The position numbers and the translations under genes were made by a program. From positions 311,237 to 375,236 of the forward strand of contig VXBA01005854.1 of NCBI GenBank assembly GCA_013399895.1: a stretch of DNA of 64,000 bases. The letters run 5' to 3'. Of this stretch, positions 49,601 through 61,819 are shown piece after piece. Source of the DNA: Serilophus lunatus. Taxonomy: Eukaryota > Chordata > Aves > Passeriformes > Eurylaimidae. Positions within the stretch are counted from its first letter, which is position 1. The number at the start of each line of letters is the position of its first letter. The notes beneath the pieces were generated by a model. The model did no database searches and was not told the origin of the DNA. It saw nothing but the letters and a program-made list of their open reading frames with translations.

Positions 49601-52600
49601 TGAAATGTTGGAACTCTGCATTGACACTGTCTCATTCTGTTCATAGTAAAAATTTTTTATAGAATCCTGGTTGAAGAATTTATATGAGAAATACTTTCCC
49701 TGCAGCCACCATTTCCGGCTCAGTTAGCTGGATTTACTGTGGAAGTGTTGAAGCAAAAGTATATTCTTAGCCATTTTATAATTTCTATGAACTAAACAGA
49801 GCTAAATGACAAATTATAGGACAAAGAGTAGATCCACTGCTGTGAGTGTTGATAAGGCTGTTCATTGGACATGTTATTGTTTTGCATTATAAAATTGCAG
49901 AAAATAGCATATAGAAAACGGAATATTTTTTTTTGCAGATGTGTATGGAAACCTAACATAAAATACAGTTATTTCCAGAAACAAAAGAGAGGCTGAGTAA
50001 ATTTCAGTATTTGTAGATGTGGGTTGGGTTTGTTTTTTTTTTTTTTTAGGAAAGATGAATCAAATATAAAGCCTCCATAAGTTGAAGATATATATTGATG
50101 ACTTTTAAATATCTGTTTAAGCTAGAACTCATTATTTTTAAAAAATTTGTTAGTATTTTATCTTTTATGAATAGAAGAATCTCCAATAAGGTCTCAGTGT
50201 AGAATTTCCTTAAATGTTTTCTTGTTTGTATTTCAAAATACCTTTGCAGGCTTCCTGTTAGTGTGAAAGGAACTTCATCAACGTTGCACTCATCTTTTCT
50301 TGCAAGTAAACAGAGAGAAAAAGAAATCAGAAGGTCATTAATGACTGTTTCTCCAGTTCCTGCCATTCCTACAAATTCTTTCCAGCTTGAATCTGACTTC
50401 AGGAAGTTGAAAGACTGCCCAGAAAACATGTACTTGTACCTGAAGGTATGAAATGTAAAGTATTGACAGCGGTTAGACAGATACTTCACCTGATGTTAAA
50501 GAGATAGCACACTTAGGTACAAGGGATAGCTATGTTTATGGTGTCTTAGTGTACAATAGTCCTTTTTTTTAATTGCCTTCATGTAACACTTTGTTTCATA
50601 TTTGAATATTTCTTCTGTTGTGCCTGACTTTTCACTCGCTTCAAGTACAGTCTCTGCATAATCTCTTTTTTTTTTCCCAAATATAGGCCCTTGTTCTTTA
50701 AAGACTTAAATATATTAGTAACCATGTTAAATTCTAATTTTTCAAGTAAGTGCTTCTAGGGTAATTAGACATGGTAACATTTTTAAACTGAACAAATGCT
50801 TGAAACTCAGCAATCTTCTTAATATGTACTTCTGCTTATATATATTGAAAAAGAAAATAACTTAGAATCCTTTTAAATTTTTGTGGTTTTTTGTGATGAT
50901 TTCTTTTATGTTTAATATCAAAAAGTGTTGGGTTTTGCTTTCATTCACTTCAGCATTATCCAAGTAATTTTAAAAAATGCACATCTTATTCTCATGACTC
51001 AGCTGTATTTTTTTTTGTCAAAAAATAAAACTTTTTTTATTTTTTCCAAAGCAAATAGAGCCCTCGCTTTATGCAAAGCTGTTTCAGAAATCCTTAGATC
51101 CAGACTTGTTTAACCAGATACTGAAAATTCTGCATGATTTCTACATTGAGTAAGTTTAACTCCTCCTTTGTTTTGCCTTGCTTATTGAGAGGCTTGGGGG
51201 TATTTTTTGGCAGGGGAGAGGATGATTTTTTTGGTGTGTGTTTTGTTTGTTTGTTTGTTTGTTTGTTTGTTTCTCTCTAATCCCAACCTCAGGCATACAA
51301 AATTACCACCAGCACACATGAGCATAATGCAATAATTGGAATGACTGAATTGTTTCTTCTTAAGACATGAAACTTACCTTGAAAAATCAAGTAGAAAAGA
51401 AGAAATATTTTTACTCTGTGTTGTTGAATTTAGTTCTGCTAAAGAGCATCAAAAACTAGCATTAGACTGTATGAACTTTTGTTCGCATTGCTGTGTATAT
51501 TCTGTTATATAATTGCACTATGTCTTCTATTTTAACTTTCTAATGCTGATAAATTCAGAGGGTTTTGGTTTTATGCCGTGGTATTGTGATTCATTGAGAC
51601 TTTTAATTACCTGCTAGCATTTTACAGTAGTAAATGTGTATTGGAGACTGAAGTCCTGATAAGACAGGACCTGAGAAATTATTTTTGACAAGTCTATCCA
51701 TGCTACCATTTGAGTCCTGAAGTTCATTTTGCCTGTCAGAGGCAGTGTACTGCTTCTCTGAATTACTCTGTGTGAGAGCACAGATTGGAAGCGTTTTTAG
51801 GATTCTCTCCTGTGGAGAAGGGCAAATGTAAATCAAAAATACTGTCTTTAGAGATACAGTCCTACATTTGGTGGTGTGAAATATAAAGGCTAGGCAGTTG
51901 AAATTGTTTGCTGTAAGGTTAAAGTTCTGTCCCTCCAGAAGTGTCAAGTTGTGAAAGAAAAATACCATTTGTATTTAGTGCCTGTTTACTGTTGACTGGA
52001 AGAATGTGAAATGAACACAATCTAGGACTTTTCTGTATGAATAAAAATTTAGGCAACTGTAATTAGCTCAGCTTTTCACTGAGCTTCCTATGGCCACAGG
52101 TGCTGCTTCCTTTACTCAATATGTATAAAAATGGTGATGTTATGGCCACGTGTAAGCATCAATCATGTAATTAGTATTCTGTACATGACCAGTAGTCTGC
52201 GTCAGTCTAGGTTTTCATATTTTTTCACTTCTTCTGTTGAAGAATGATACATAAAGTTTTCTAGATACTGACTTGTGTTGTGAATAGAAGAATGAACTGG
52301 AAAGACAATAAAGGTAGGGAATATGAGAGAGACAGAGAAGGGAATTATATTGGTTCTTTAATTTCTTGTTCCTCAATTCTTTAATATTGCTTGCAGCTAC
52401 TGAATCTTTCTAATCAACGGTAGTTATTTTTATATTTCTAATAATCTTCTTCAGGAAAGAGGAGCCATCACTCATCCTTCAAATCCTCCAGAGGCTCTCT
52501 GAATTAAAAAGATTTGATATGGCAGTAATGTTTATGTCAGGCTCAGAGAAAAAAAGTAAGTAATTTGGTAATATCTTTTTAAAATTATTTTATAATACTG

Positions 52601-53710
52601 TAGAATCGAGCAAAAAAATACATAAATTTAGTGTTATTCATGTTTATTGCATAGAATAATCAGTTTAGTTGTCTAGGTTTTTTAGAGGCTAATATGAATG
52701 TCATGTAATTTTTCTTAATCCTTTGATTCCTTATTCATTGGTCAGACCTGAAAACTACAGCTAAATCTTAATCAACAATACCTCCGCATTTTATTTTGAT
52801 AAAATAAGCTTCACTAGCATGTCACTTTGCAGCTGATAATGTTACAAATTTATGAATTGGTGTGAAATCCTGTATCGGAGATGCAAGGTATCTGGATTAC
52901 ACAGTTACCACAATTTACATATATTTCTTGACAAAGCCTGACTTTCATGTTGTCAAAAGAATGCAAATATCTCTAAACTACACAGTCTGATTGTCTGTCC
53001 TGTTCTTGGGGAATCATTTAGATTATTTTGCAATTCAGGTTGACATTTGCCTGAGTTCATAATTTATGAATGTGAGTTTTGTCTCAGACTTTGTCACACC
53101 AGACAGACTATGTAATAGTAAGACACAAGCAAAATATTTCTCTGGGACCAAATAATGTTAAAATTACTATCTACAGCTGAGTTTCACTAATAACTATTAT
53201 ACTTTCAAAATTTTGATATGTGAATACTGTTAAAATAAAATACCGAAGTGCAAGTAAATTCCTCTTACAAATTGCATTAACGCCTTTAGCCTTATATAAG
53301 CTTTATCTGCCATCTGGCATTAACTTATCTTCTGCATTTAATGGCATAGTGTCAAGATTGTAAATAAAATAAAAGTTCTCTGTTGTCAGGATTAAACACT
53401 GTTTAAGGAAACATTGTTAGGCAGCTCCTGTGCATCAAAACAAAGTGAATTTCCCTTTGCTCCTATTGTTCATCCTCTCAGTAGTTCTAAAAATGTATTC
53501 CTATTTCAGCTGTATAACCCATGCACCCCTTTCTTTCACTGAGGAAAGAATTGGACTAATCTACCCTAAGAGCATGAATCATAAAAATAACAGTTCATGT
53601 TGGGATTTTCTTTTACAGTTACACAAGTATTATTCAATCATGTGAACCACATGGGATTAAGAGATGCTTCTGTTGAAGAATTGGAGAAGAAATATGGCAT
53701 TTACTCTTAG
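37612..53710 (+). CDS. RPAP3: RPAP3, RNA polymerase II-associated protein 3 (TPR co-chaperone), complete, sixteen coding exons
   Basis: Coding exons: 37612-37764, 38346-38480, 38938-39060, 40188-40315, 40885-41006, 41363-41433, 42350-42481, 43841-43968, 45566-45687, 46565-46635, 46799-46909, 48873-49084, 50250-50445, 51052-51149, 52455-52555 and 53619-53710. They total 1995 nt, 664 residues, one short of human. Residues 1-137 hold a coiled N-terminus (MSAPNKAIELQLQ), a lysine-rich stretch, SYDYEAW and an acidic run. Two TPR domains follow, about residues 138-244 and 289-395, each with GN.YFK, NRA and ARRGAA clamp-type motifs. A linker of about 395-535 precedes the C-terminal domain (about 536-660; NSFQLESDFR, ELKRFDMAVMFMS). 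RPAP3 joins PIH1D1 and RUVBL1/2 in the R2TP complex; its TPRs bind HSP70/HSP90 tails, aiding assembly of RNA polymerases, box C/D snoRNPs and PIKK kinases. All introns are GT-AG; the exon-3 donor GTCATA is weak. Confidence 0.97.
45985..46452 (+). mobile_element. CR1 LINE 3' part in RPAP3 intron 9
   Basis: Plus-sense CR1: the PQGSILG reverse-transcriptase motif near 46078-46098, a degenerate LSKFADDTKLGG-like region near 46155-46185, the LERWVEKNCLK stretch near 46235-46270, then GGTTGGACCAGATGACCTAC and TGTGTGATTCCATGG as the decayed 3' tail. Deletions and frameshifts break it. It lies in the sense of RPAP3 transcription, between the second-TPR exons. Confidence 0.9.
51241..51272 (+). repeat. 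(TTTG)n microsatellite in RPAP3 intron 14
   Basis: Seven consecutive TTTG/GTTT units just after exon 14. Confidence 0.9.
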
Positions 53711-54076
53711 TAAGATGACTGACATGTAAATTTCTGTTTCTGCACTTTTTTCATGTGGAAATCGGCAAAGAAACCTATAAAGACTAGAATTTCATTGCTT
53801 TTTATAAACAGTGAAACTCTTAAACTTGATTTAGCCAAATTGCAAGTGCCTGAAGAGATAATTAGTTAGTTCTGCAGGTACACTTGCTTTCCAGGACCTG
53901 AAACAATACAGAGCTACATTTTCTTCAGCGGAATCTGTTTGCCTAAAAAACAGTTGGGCGGATTGGCATGTAGATAGAGATCTTTATTAAAAAGAAAAAA
54001 ATATTTATAAACACGTCTTTGGTAAGAATCAAATGTTGTATATTAGAAATGTGCATGGGTTTTTTTTATTTTACAA

Positions 54077-54082
54077 AATAAA
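54077..54082 (+). terminator. RPAP3: Candidate RPAP3 poly(A) signal AATAAA
   Basis: The first canonical AATAAA after the stop codon, about 370 bp downstream, in an AT-rich stretch. It would give a 3' UTR of roughly 0.4 kb. A second AATAAA at about 54549 could serve a longer form. Confidence 0.6.
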
Positions 54083-54099
54083 CTTGAATTGAAGATGCT

Positions 54100-55983
54100 A
54101 TATTTTAAAGCAATTTTTTATTAAGGTGCCTAAATCACTCTTCTCTAAAGATCCATCACATCAGAACTTGTATTGTGCAAAGTAAACCTGAGGTATGATG
54201 GCAACAAAATTCTAAAATTTCTGCTTGAATTTACCTAAAAGTGGAGTTTTAGCATTGGCAGCTGAGAGGCTCAGAATCTATTCCTGTGAACCTGAACTGT
54301 AACTGCAGAATAGAAGGAAGACAAATACTGTAGAATTGAGCTAAAATTTTCAAGAAAAACAATTTTTTGTTTTCTTTCAAGAGTACTTTCAAAATAATCT
54401 GATGAAACTTACCTTGTGGGTCAGTTGTTTCTAACCAGGTAGACCCCTTAAGATGGCTCTAGAGGCTGAGCAAACTACCTTTCCAATATGAAGAAGGCAA
54501 AAGCATGAAATTAACTGAAATTCTTGGATAAGAGCGTGCATTAGGCATAATAAACTACTTGTACTATTCACATGACCAGAAGGAAAAAATAACATCACTT
54601 GTCAAGTATTCTGTAAGATTTAACTGTAATATCCTAGTGGCAGTGTCTAAAAATTTACCTGTGTCCCTAGGCCGAACTGCTGGCTCTTCCATCTCTCAGG
54701 TACTAATATTCTGCCAGTTTGCTTTCATCCTGACACAGCCTTGCACTGTACTGATGCTTCTGTGACTGTGGAAGCTTTCTGACATCAATGCTTCTTCAAT
54801 AGTTGTGCTGTTTTACAGAGGAATGATTAAACAACTATAGCATTCAAACTCCCAACATGAATTAATAAGAAAATGTATAAATGTTGTCTTCTATGTAGTC
54901 AGTATTAGGAAACTAATTTTAAAACATTTGCAGGTCTGTTATGTCCTAGTTCAGATATAATCCACTTAAAAAAAGAATCAACTGCGCTAAGTCCTAGAGC
55001 TTGGTAGCAATGGACAGGAACAGCAGTCACGCTTGATCCCTTAGGTAGCTTTCAATTAGCCCTGGCACTGAGCACTAGAATAGCCAGTGCTGTTGGGGAA
55101 GTGGAAGAGCCTTTATGTAACACTGCTTGCACATTACCTACAGTATAAATTGTTATTACTAGGTGTGTCCCAAGTTACTGATAAAGGACTGCTTATTCTT
55201 CTTTCTGTAAAGCACTTGGGAGAAGTGCTGTAACTAATAGACACCATGCAGGGGGGCAGTGGGGTGGTAGAGTAGGTACTGGAGTAACTATAGATGCAGT
55301 GTACCTTCCTATGGACTGTTAAAAGTTGTTCATTATAGAGCAGAGGAGTATCCCTTGTTATGCTAATAGAGCATTTGGCGCATTTTTAAAAGCTGCCTTT
55401 TGAAGACTGATAGGGACCTTAGAAAGTAAAAGTGAGATGAGAGCAGAAAGATTTGGAAACTGTAAGCTAGGAGTCACCAATCACTCCATTTCATCCACTG
55501 TGTTATGCTTTAAATGAAAATAAGCTGTCGTGGTTGTTGTCTGGTCTCACTGCTGCTTTTACAGAAATTTCTGTTCAGGATTTGTGTGTGTTGAGAAGGG
55601 CTGATAAAAAGAAAGTTGTTCAAGCATGTAGAATTTGCTGAAGTAGGTGAGTAGAACTGATTTGTGTTGCTACTGAACCTAGGCCATCCAGGTTTATCTT
55701 GCAAGTCATATGCTACTATGCCTTTTCCTTTATTTCTAAATACAATGTCTAATTGTGACGTGTTAAGTTCCTGAAGATAATTTTCAGTGCATAAAAAACA
55801 ATGCAAGACAGAGAGCAGAATGCAGGCATTCAGAGAACTGCCAGCTTCACCTGCTCCAGGAGATGGCAGTGTTTTTTTCCTACTAAATTGTTAAAGATTG
55901 ACAAATCTCTAATTTGGAGAGTTTTGTAGATTTGAAAGAAGTCAAGAATCCTTTCTGGATTTTTTGTTTGGTTTTTTTGTTAA
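54100..55983. other. Intergenic DNA 3' of RPAP3
   Basis: No exon or transposon end recognised. Might include a longer RPAP3 3' UTR if the later poly(A) signal is used. Confidence 0.5.
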
Positions 55984-56265
55984 TCATCATGGCTAGGCTT
56001 TGCGAATGAAGATATGGGAAGGGCTCTACCCACGCTTGCTGCAAGTGTGCTGGTTGCTAAAAAGGCCGATGTGGGACAGGCAAGTCTGGTTACAAAAAGC
56101 ACAGTGGAAAGTCTCCGTAGGTGGTACTGACGAGACACGGTTCTTTCTACGTTGTCTTTTCTCTTCAAGACTGATTCTACGTGCATTCTCAAAGGAGGCA
56201 GCAGCATTATGGATGGTGTGTCTCCATGTGGTTTTATCACTATTGTGTCGGGGAAGAAAAAGTAA
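55984..56265 (-). mobile_element. 3' end of a non-CR1 non-LTR retrotransposon, decayed
   Basis: On the minus strand a frame ending at 56026 reads DKTTWRHTIH, then SFENARRISLEEKRQRRKNR, then a cysteine cluster CAFCNQTC..HIGLFS...TC. This layout (a tryptophan-containing segment, a basic EEKRQRRK helix, a C-terminal CxxC zinc finger with the IGL-S signature) is what I remember at the end of ORF2 proteins of several RTE-like and I/Nimb-like LINEs, not CR1. After the stop, about 40 bp lead to CATGATGATTAAC, a short ATG-type tail like the microsatellite tails of such elements. The expected finger histidine after IGLFS is Asn here, and the upstream sequence decays. The family name is uncertain. Confidence 0.6.
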
Positions 56266-59189
56266 AGCAAATGGTGTGAGGCAGTTAAACAGTGTGGTAC
56301 ATGCAATAGCCTTTTGTTGTGTTTCAGCATTCAAGGTGTCAAAAATCTGAGGTCATGTTTGCTGCAGTGATAGATTCAGGCTTGAGTTTTGAATGATTCC
56401 TTATCAGTATTGGGTGTTTTGCTTTTCTAGACAACTTTATAATTTGTGAAGATCACTTTTTAAAGTTGAAGGTTGTTCTCCAGTAGATCTTGGAGACACT
56501 CAAACTCTATAGTGTTTTTAGAATACTGGTGAAACTTATCCTAGGACATACTTCTGCAGAACATCCTTATAGCTTTCCCTTTTGACAGTAGACTATGACT
56601 TTATTTTTTCCTTTCCCATAACTCTAGCTACCTCTGCATTCATAAAGTAATACTTTAATCTGAGCTGTGTTTGTCTTGCTTACAAGAATGTCCTGTGACA
56701 GTCACATGTCAAGATAAAATCAATTGATTTACTACTTCGTGTTTCACTACTGTGGAAGAAAGGATTTTAACATAAGTTGTTCTTGCAGACTTGTGTCAGT
56801 TACTGTGGAAAGCATAAATGAATATAGTTTGAGTACTTGTTCCAAAAAAATGTTTAGGATTAAAAATTAATGGTTGTGACTCTGCTCAAGAAGTTTGTGC
56901 TGCTTTTCTTCCTCCATGTCATTCTGTTTAAAAATAGACATTTCAGCTTGCCAAATCTCCCATCAACTACTATTGCTTTTCATGCTACTTTTAAAATAAT
57001 ACAAATTTATATTTATAGATTATTTTTATAATTGTAATGTTAATATAAGGTTTACTTACCAATTTTTAACATATCTTGTGTCAGTCTTTGGGGTCCTGTG
57101 AACATTGAAATTCAGGAAACGTACGTTCTAGCTCATTCTTCTCTTTTACTAGGCAAAGATCTTTCTTTGTCAGTGAAACGGATACAGTTCCTTGTAGCTG
57201 CCATCACTAGGGAATATTGAAGTGGAAATGGATATTGAACAGTTCATTACTAATGTCATCAGCTATCAGTTTTTCTTTCATCTTGCATAACTAATGCTTC
57301 CATTGTTTTTTTCTTTTAATGCTGGTGCACTTACAGAGCAGTCTCTTCTTACTCTTGTCAACTGCTGCTTATTTTATTTTCCTCTTTTGATTCTGTGTTT
57401 TCCTGTCTACTTAATTCTTAAACAGTGTGCCCTCATTTCCCTTTCTTACATGCTTTTCTCTTTTGAGATCATTGAAGAGCTGTTGGTTGGTCAGGTTGGT
57501 CCCTTTTTACACTTGCTATCCTTTCTTTCAATTGCCATAACTTGAGCTTGTTAACTTGTTATCATTTGGTAACTGTCAACTGTCTGCTGTACCCTTTTCA
57601 GCCCTTATATTTTCCTTCCATGAAACCTTAATAAGCATGTTACAACAGAGGATATGAGAGAGAAGACAAAGTATGTGAAGCTTTTGAAGTTGTATTTAGG
57701 TGTTGTAGTGGCTAGGCAGCTTGAGAGTGCTCTACTGTCATTGTTAGAATCTAAGAGTATGGAGCATTAAATGTACATCCTCTTTTCTCTCCTTCACCTG
57801 TGTCCCATCTGGTGGCAACTGTAAGGCAAGGAGACTGCCAGTCTCTTCTGTCACTAGGATTTTTTATTTGTTTGTTTTCAGTAAATTGGTGCTTTTCTAG
57901 GAATAGCAAGAAGGGCTTTTATAAAAGCATAGGGATGCATGATTATTTGCTCTCACTTCTCCCCCAGTAAGGTTCACCCTGTAGCTTTTCTTTTGTAGCA
58001 GCTGTCAATCACACTTTTTTCTCAGGTCATAGAGAATAGCGTTTTGAACTGCATTGTATAACTGCTGCTTTTGAATGATGCTTTTGTAACTTCTGTATTA
58101 CTAAGGGTTGTGTTACTGAGAAGACAACATTACTTTGAAAAATCCTGTCTTATTGATTATCCTTTAGAGAGCAGGAAAGCAGCCGGACATCTCAGGAACA
58201 TGTTCTAGGTATGAATCTAGTCTTCATTTAATATTGGCAGGTACAAGTCTGCCAAATGACCTGGAATTGCAGTAGTGACTTTATTTTCTTTGCTGGTTAG
58301 GTTTAGGTAAGGTACAACTTTTTGAATAAAAGGTTGTTTTATTCATATTGTCATATCTCTTAAGCATGCAGTTCAGACTGATTACAACAGTGAGGTTGTA
58401 TGGATTTTATGCATCTGTCCATTTTTCTTTGTACTATTTCACATAAACCATTTGTATCAGATCTTGTTATATCTCTGTGTGCTGATTCCCTCTCTCTAAA
58501 TTTGATACGTTTTCACTGTATCCTTTCTGTTTTTCATCATGTTCAAAACATTATGTTCTCCACTGCCTTTCCTCTCCTGTCATTACTTGCAAGCAGTTCA
58601 ACCTCTGAAATTGGCATTTGAAGGCCTCTTTTAGTTTTTAAAAATTTCTGCCCAAAGCTCTTTGTTTCTGAAGGCTCTTCGTAATAATCTTCCAATAACC
58701 TGGCTTCTTCAGGCTCCATTTTGTAGAAATATTCCACTCTAATGTCTGGCTTTATAAACTAGATCAAGAACAGCATAAAACCTAAGCAAATTCCTTTGTT
58801 TTTATTTTCTTTTTCTTGCATTTTATTCAAACGATTGCTGGCTTCAGTTGTGGTTAGATACTCTGAAGTCTTTTGCTTTCTTAATAGCAGCAGAAAGTAG
58901 TGTTTGCTTTCCAGACTTCATCTTCAAACTTCAGACTTCTCAGTCTCCTCAGTCTCTGTTCTGACCGTTGCTGCATTAATAAAGTTTAAGGTGACAGCTT
59001 AAAAGATAACTTGATTCCTTGTCCCTTCATACCAAGTCTACCCAGTCTACCCGAGTTTTAAAAGAAGAAATGTACCATCAGTCATAAGGACTGTCAAATT
59101 AACCAACAACTCAATATAAAGTCTTTCTTGTCCTGATGCCTGATTAGACAGATTAATGTTATGTATAAACTATTGAAGACCTGTTTTGT
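56266..59189. other. Intergenic DNA, no gene recognised
   Basis: Almost 3 kb of AT-rich sequence with only short frames (at most 83 codons) and no repeat ends that I can name. Confidence 0.5.
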
Positions 59190-60160
59190 GGCCGCTTACT
59201 TGAACAGGTCTTCCACAATGAGCTAAGCAGCAAGTCAGAGTCTAAATGAGGAGACCTGCAAAAAAATCCCGTGAGAGACTCAAATGTTAATGGTTAATGA
59301 CTCAAAACAATTGGCCTTGCAAAGCCTTATAAAATGCTTTGCTGGGGCCTGGTTTGCACCACCCAACTGAAGGGGAGGAGGATAGGGGTTTTTTCTGATG
59401 GTAAAACCTCTGATCCACATAATACAGAGAGGTATGCACCCACCACCTGAGAATGACCATGACAAACCAACCTTTGTTCAGCAACAGGCTAGGTTTTGAG
59501 CCAGATAAGGGAAAAGGCCAGTGAGAAACAGATCCTATGGAGGTGGGGTAATGCTTTTTTTCATGCCACTGTCCTCCCTTACACAACTGGCTCAGGCATG
59601 AAAATTCCCCACCCCAGTGGAGGTATTGGAATATTCACGTGTAGGCCTTGAAGGTATTTATCCCTTGTGATGGAGCATAACAGGCTCAGCTATGCTGACC
59701 TGAGAGGCAGCTGTCATGTGTTAGAAGGTGTCATAAACAGTTGAAGCCTCTCAAAGTGTCCCCGGTGTCATTTCTGTAATCTTCCACACACAGGACTGCA
59801 CACGATCCACGTTGTTCCAACAGACAATATAAAACTCCACCCCCAGGAGAGGTAGTTGGGCATTCCAATCTAAACCTGTCTACATTAACTCATTGAACTT
59901 TGTTTTCTGGGCTTCCCCCACCCTCAACAGCTCAAGACTGCAGCCATCACTTTCACCAAGCAACAGTCAAGTTTCGTCACTGGATCTACAAGTGGTGGTC
60001 TTTTCTCTCTACTGTTATCCTTTCTTTCTCTTTCCTTCTTTCTTTTCCTTATGTATTTTCTTAAGTGATACCTTTATGCTTTTATAATATTGCACTTCTA
60101 TAGATAATAACCAAAACAGCTACCGCCATCATTTTCAGTGCAACCAAATTATTCTAAAAC
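59190..60160 (+). mobile_element. LTR-like block, plus orientation (borders approximate)
   Basis: A TATA box TATAAAA at 59828-59834 is followed by a segment that resembles the R-U5 of avian ERV LTRs: CAGCTCAAGACTGCAGCC, CACTGGATCTACAAGTGGTG, then a long T/C-rich stretch with CTTTCTTTCTC. The upstream 600 bp would be U3. Neither end nor a target duplication could be fixed, so this is a family-resemblance call. Confidence 0.4.
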
Positions 60161-60165
60161 AAAAC

Positions 60166-60184
60166 ATATATATATATATATATA
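60166..60184 (+). repeat. (AT)n microsatellite
   Basis: About nine AT dinucleotide units followed by AT-rich sequence. Confidence 0.9.
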
Positions 60185-60189
60185 AAATA

Positions 60190-61416
60190 CATGTAAAATA
60201 TATTTTATACATATAAAACCACCAGTCATTCAGTGTCATTTCACTCCAATCTGCCTTACAGGGGCTCTATTTATGGGAATCTCGGGTCCCCTTGCCTTCA
60301 AGGTGGGTCATAACAACCTCCAAATAAACAGAAACAAACAAAAAAAAACCCACAGATTTTTTTTTCTGTGTGTTACAGAAATGCTTCTACTTCACATTGC
60401 AGGAGCATGTACTCAGTGGTAACTTCTTCCCAAAAGAATCAGCAGTCTGTACAAATATCACCAGAAAACAGAGAGCATTAAATAGTTGACTTGCCCAGAT
60501 TTGATGGGAGAATACTTTTTGACTTCCTAAGTCAATATCTGGTGTTTTTCTGGCAACACTAGGCTGAGTACTCAGTTTGACAAGTCGTGCTTGAACTTGG
60601 TTTATAATGAATTGCTATCACTTGGAAAAATCAGGAACACTTTGCTGACTTGAGAAAAGTGTACTCCAGAGTCTTCATTTGAAAGTGGAAAAGCCGACAA
60701 CTCTCTAAAATTGCTTGGTTTGAAATAAGAAGTAGTGGGCTCCTGCTGTACACCAGAGCCTGTGTAGCACATGAACCTTGAGGACTCCAATTCTGTCCTT
60801 TGTGTTAAGATTTCTTTGCATTTTATGTTTGGATTCTGGTGGTTGTGAAAAGTAGCCAGGCTGTTACAGGGTTAGATTTTATGAAATGCAGTATTTAAGT
60901 GAAAATGTGTTTGTTTCTTTCAACAGATGAGTAAAAATATTTTAGGGACTATTTTCTGTACAATCAGTAATGAAGAACATGAAATAAATACTTATGAGTT
61001 TGCCTGATCTCTGAGGTTTTTCTTCTGCTTCTTGTTTTGCTCTTCTATGGACAATCTTGTCTGATTAGTATAGCTGGTATCTCTCACCAAAAAATCTGCA
61101 AGCATTAATTGAGCTTAAGGAGAACATCATGCTTGTTTAAGTTTTTATCATCCTTAGACTTTAAAAATTCACTTGTCACACTGGTTTGTGACTGTCAAGC
61201 TTTGGCTTGTCTTATGGGGTACCTTGTCCTGTGTCCCACTTCAGGTTGCACTTGAAACATCTGCAAGTGGCTTGATGTTGCCTGAAATTAGGTACAGCCT
61301 TTGGCAAGCGAGGTCATACTTGGCTGAAACCTTTTTGAGGAACAGCCTCTATTTCATATCTGTTCTAAATTTCACATGTGACCTCTGGATGAAACAAAGT
61401 TGGCGTTAGAAAGGGA
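60190..61416. other. Intergenic DNA, nothing recognised
   Basis: No exon, RNA gene or repeat end identified. Confidence 0.5.
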
Positions 61417-61421
61417 AGTCA

Positions 61422-61813
61422 GGGCCCTGCTGGGACACAGGGTAGGATAGAGCAGGTTCTGTAAACATTAGACACAAACATCAGATAAGGGGGACAGATG
61501 GCAAAAACCAGACATCACAACAGCCTGGAATAACATCTCATGGTCTCCTAGAAGAGGGTGTGTCTGTCTGCGACGGGACGATGGCAAAGCCAGCCCAGCC
61601 CTCGAAGGGACGGGGCGGAGCAGAGGGTGGGCTCGGAGCAGGAGGGGCCAACCCGAGCTGTGTGACGGCTGTCACTCAGGAGGGGGATATAAGCCCGGGA
61701 CAGCCATGTGATCGGGGAGCGGGGGATTTGGAATGAATCTGTAACCCTGCTCCCTGCGCAGAATAAACACACTTTCTCATATCGAGGCCTACGTTGTGAG
61801 TTCAGTTTCCGCA
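61422..61813 (+). mobile_element. Compact LTR, about 392 bp, plus orientation
   Basis: A GC-rich block carries a TATA box TATAAG at 61688-61693 and AATAAA at 61762-61767, then about 45 bp ending CCGCA. AAGTCAG occurs on both sides (61416-61422 and 61813-61819), consistent with a 5-6 bp target duplication. The right end has CA; the left end reads GG rather than TG, which could be one substitution. TATA-to-poly(A) spacing of 74 bp fits a very short R region. No internal genes, so a solo LTR is the simplest reading. Confidence 0.65.
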
Positions 61814-61819
61814 AGTCAG

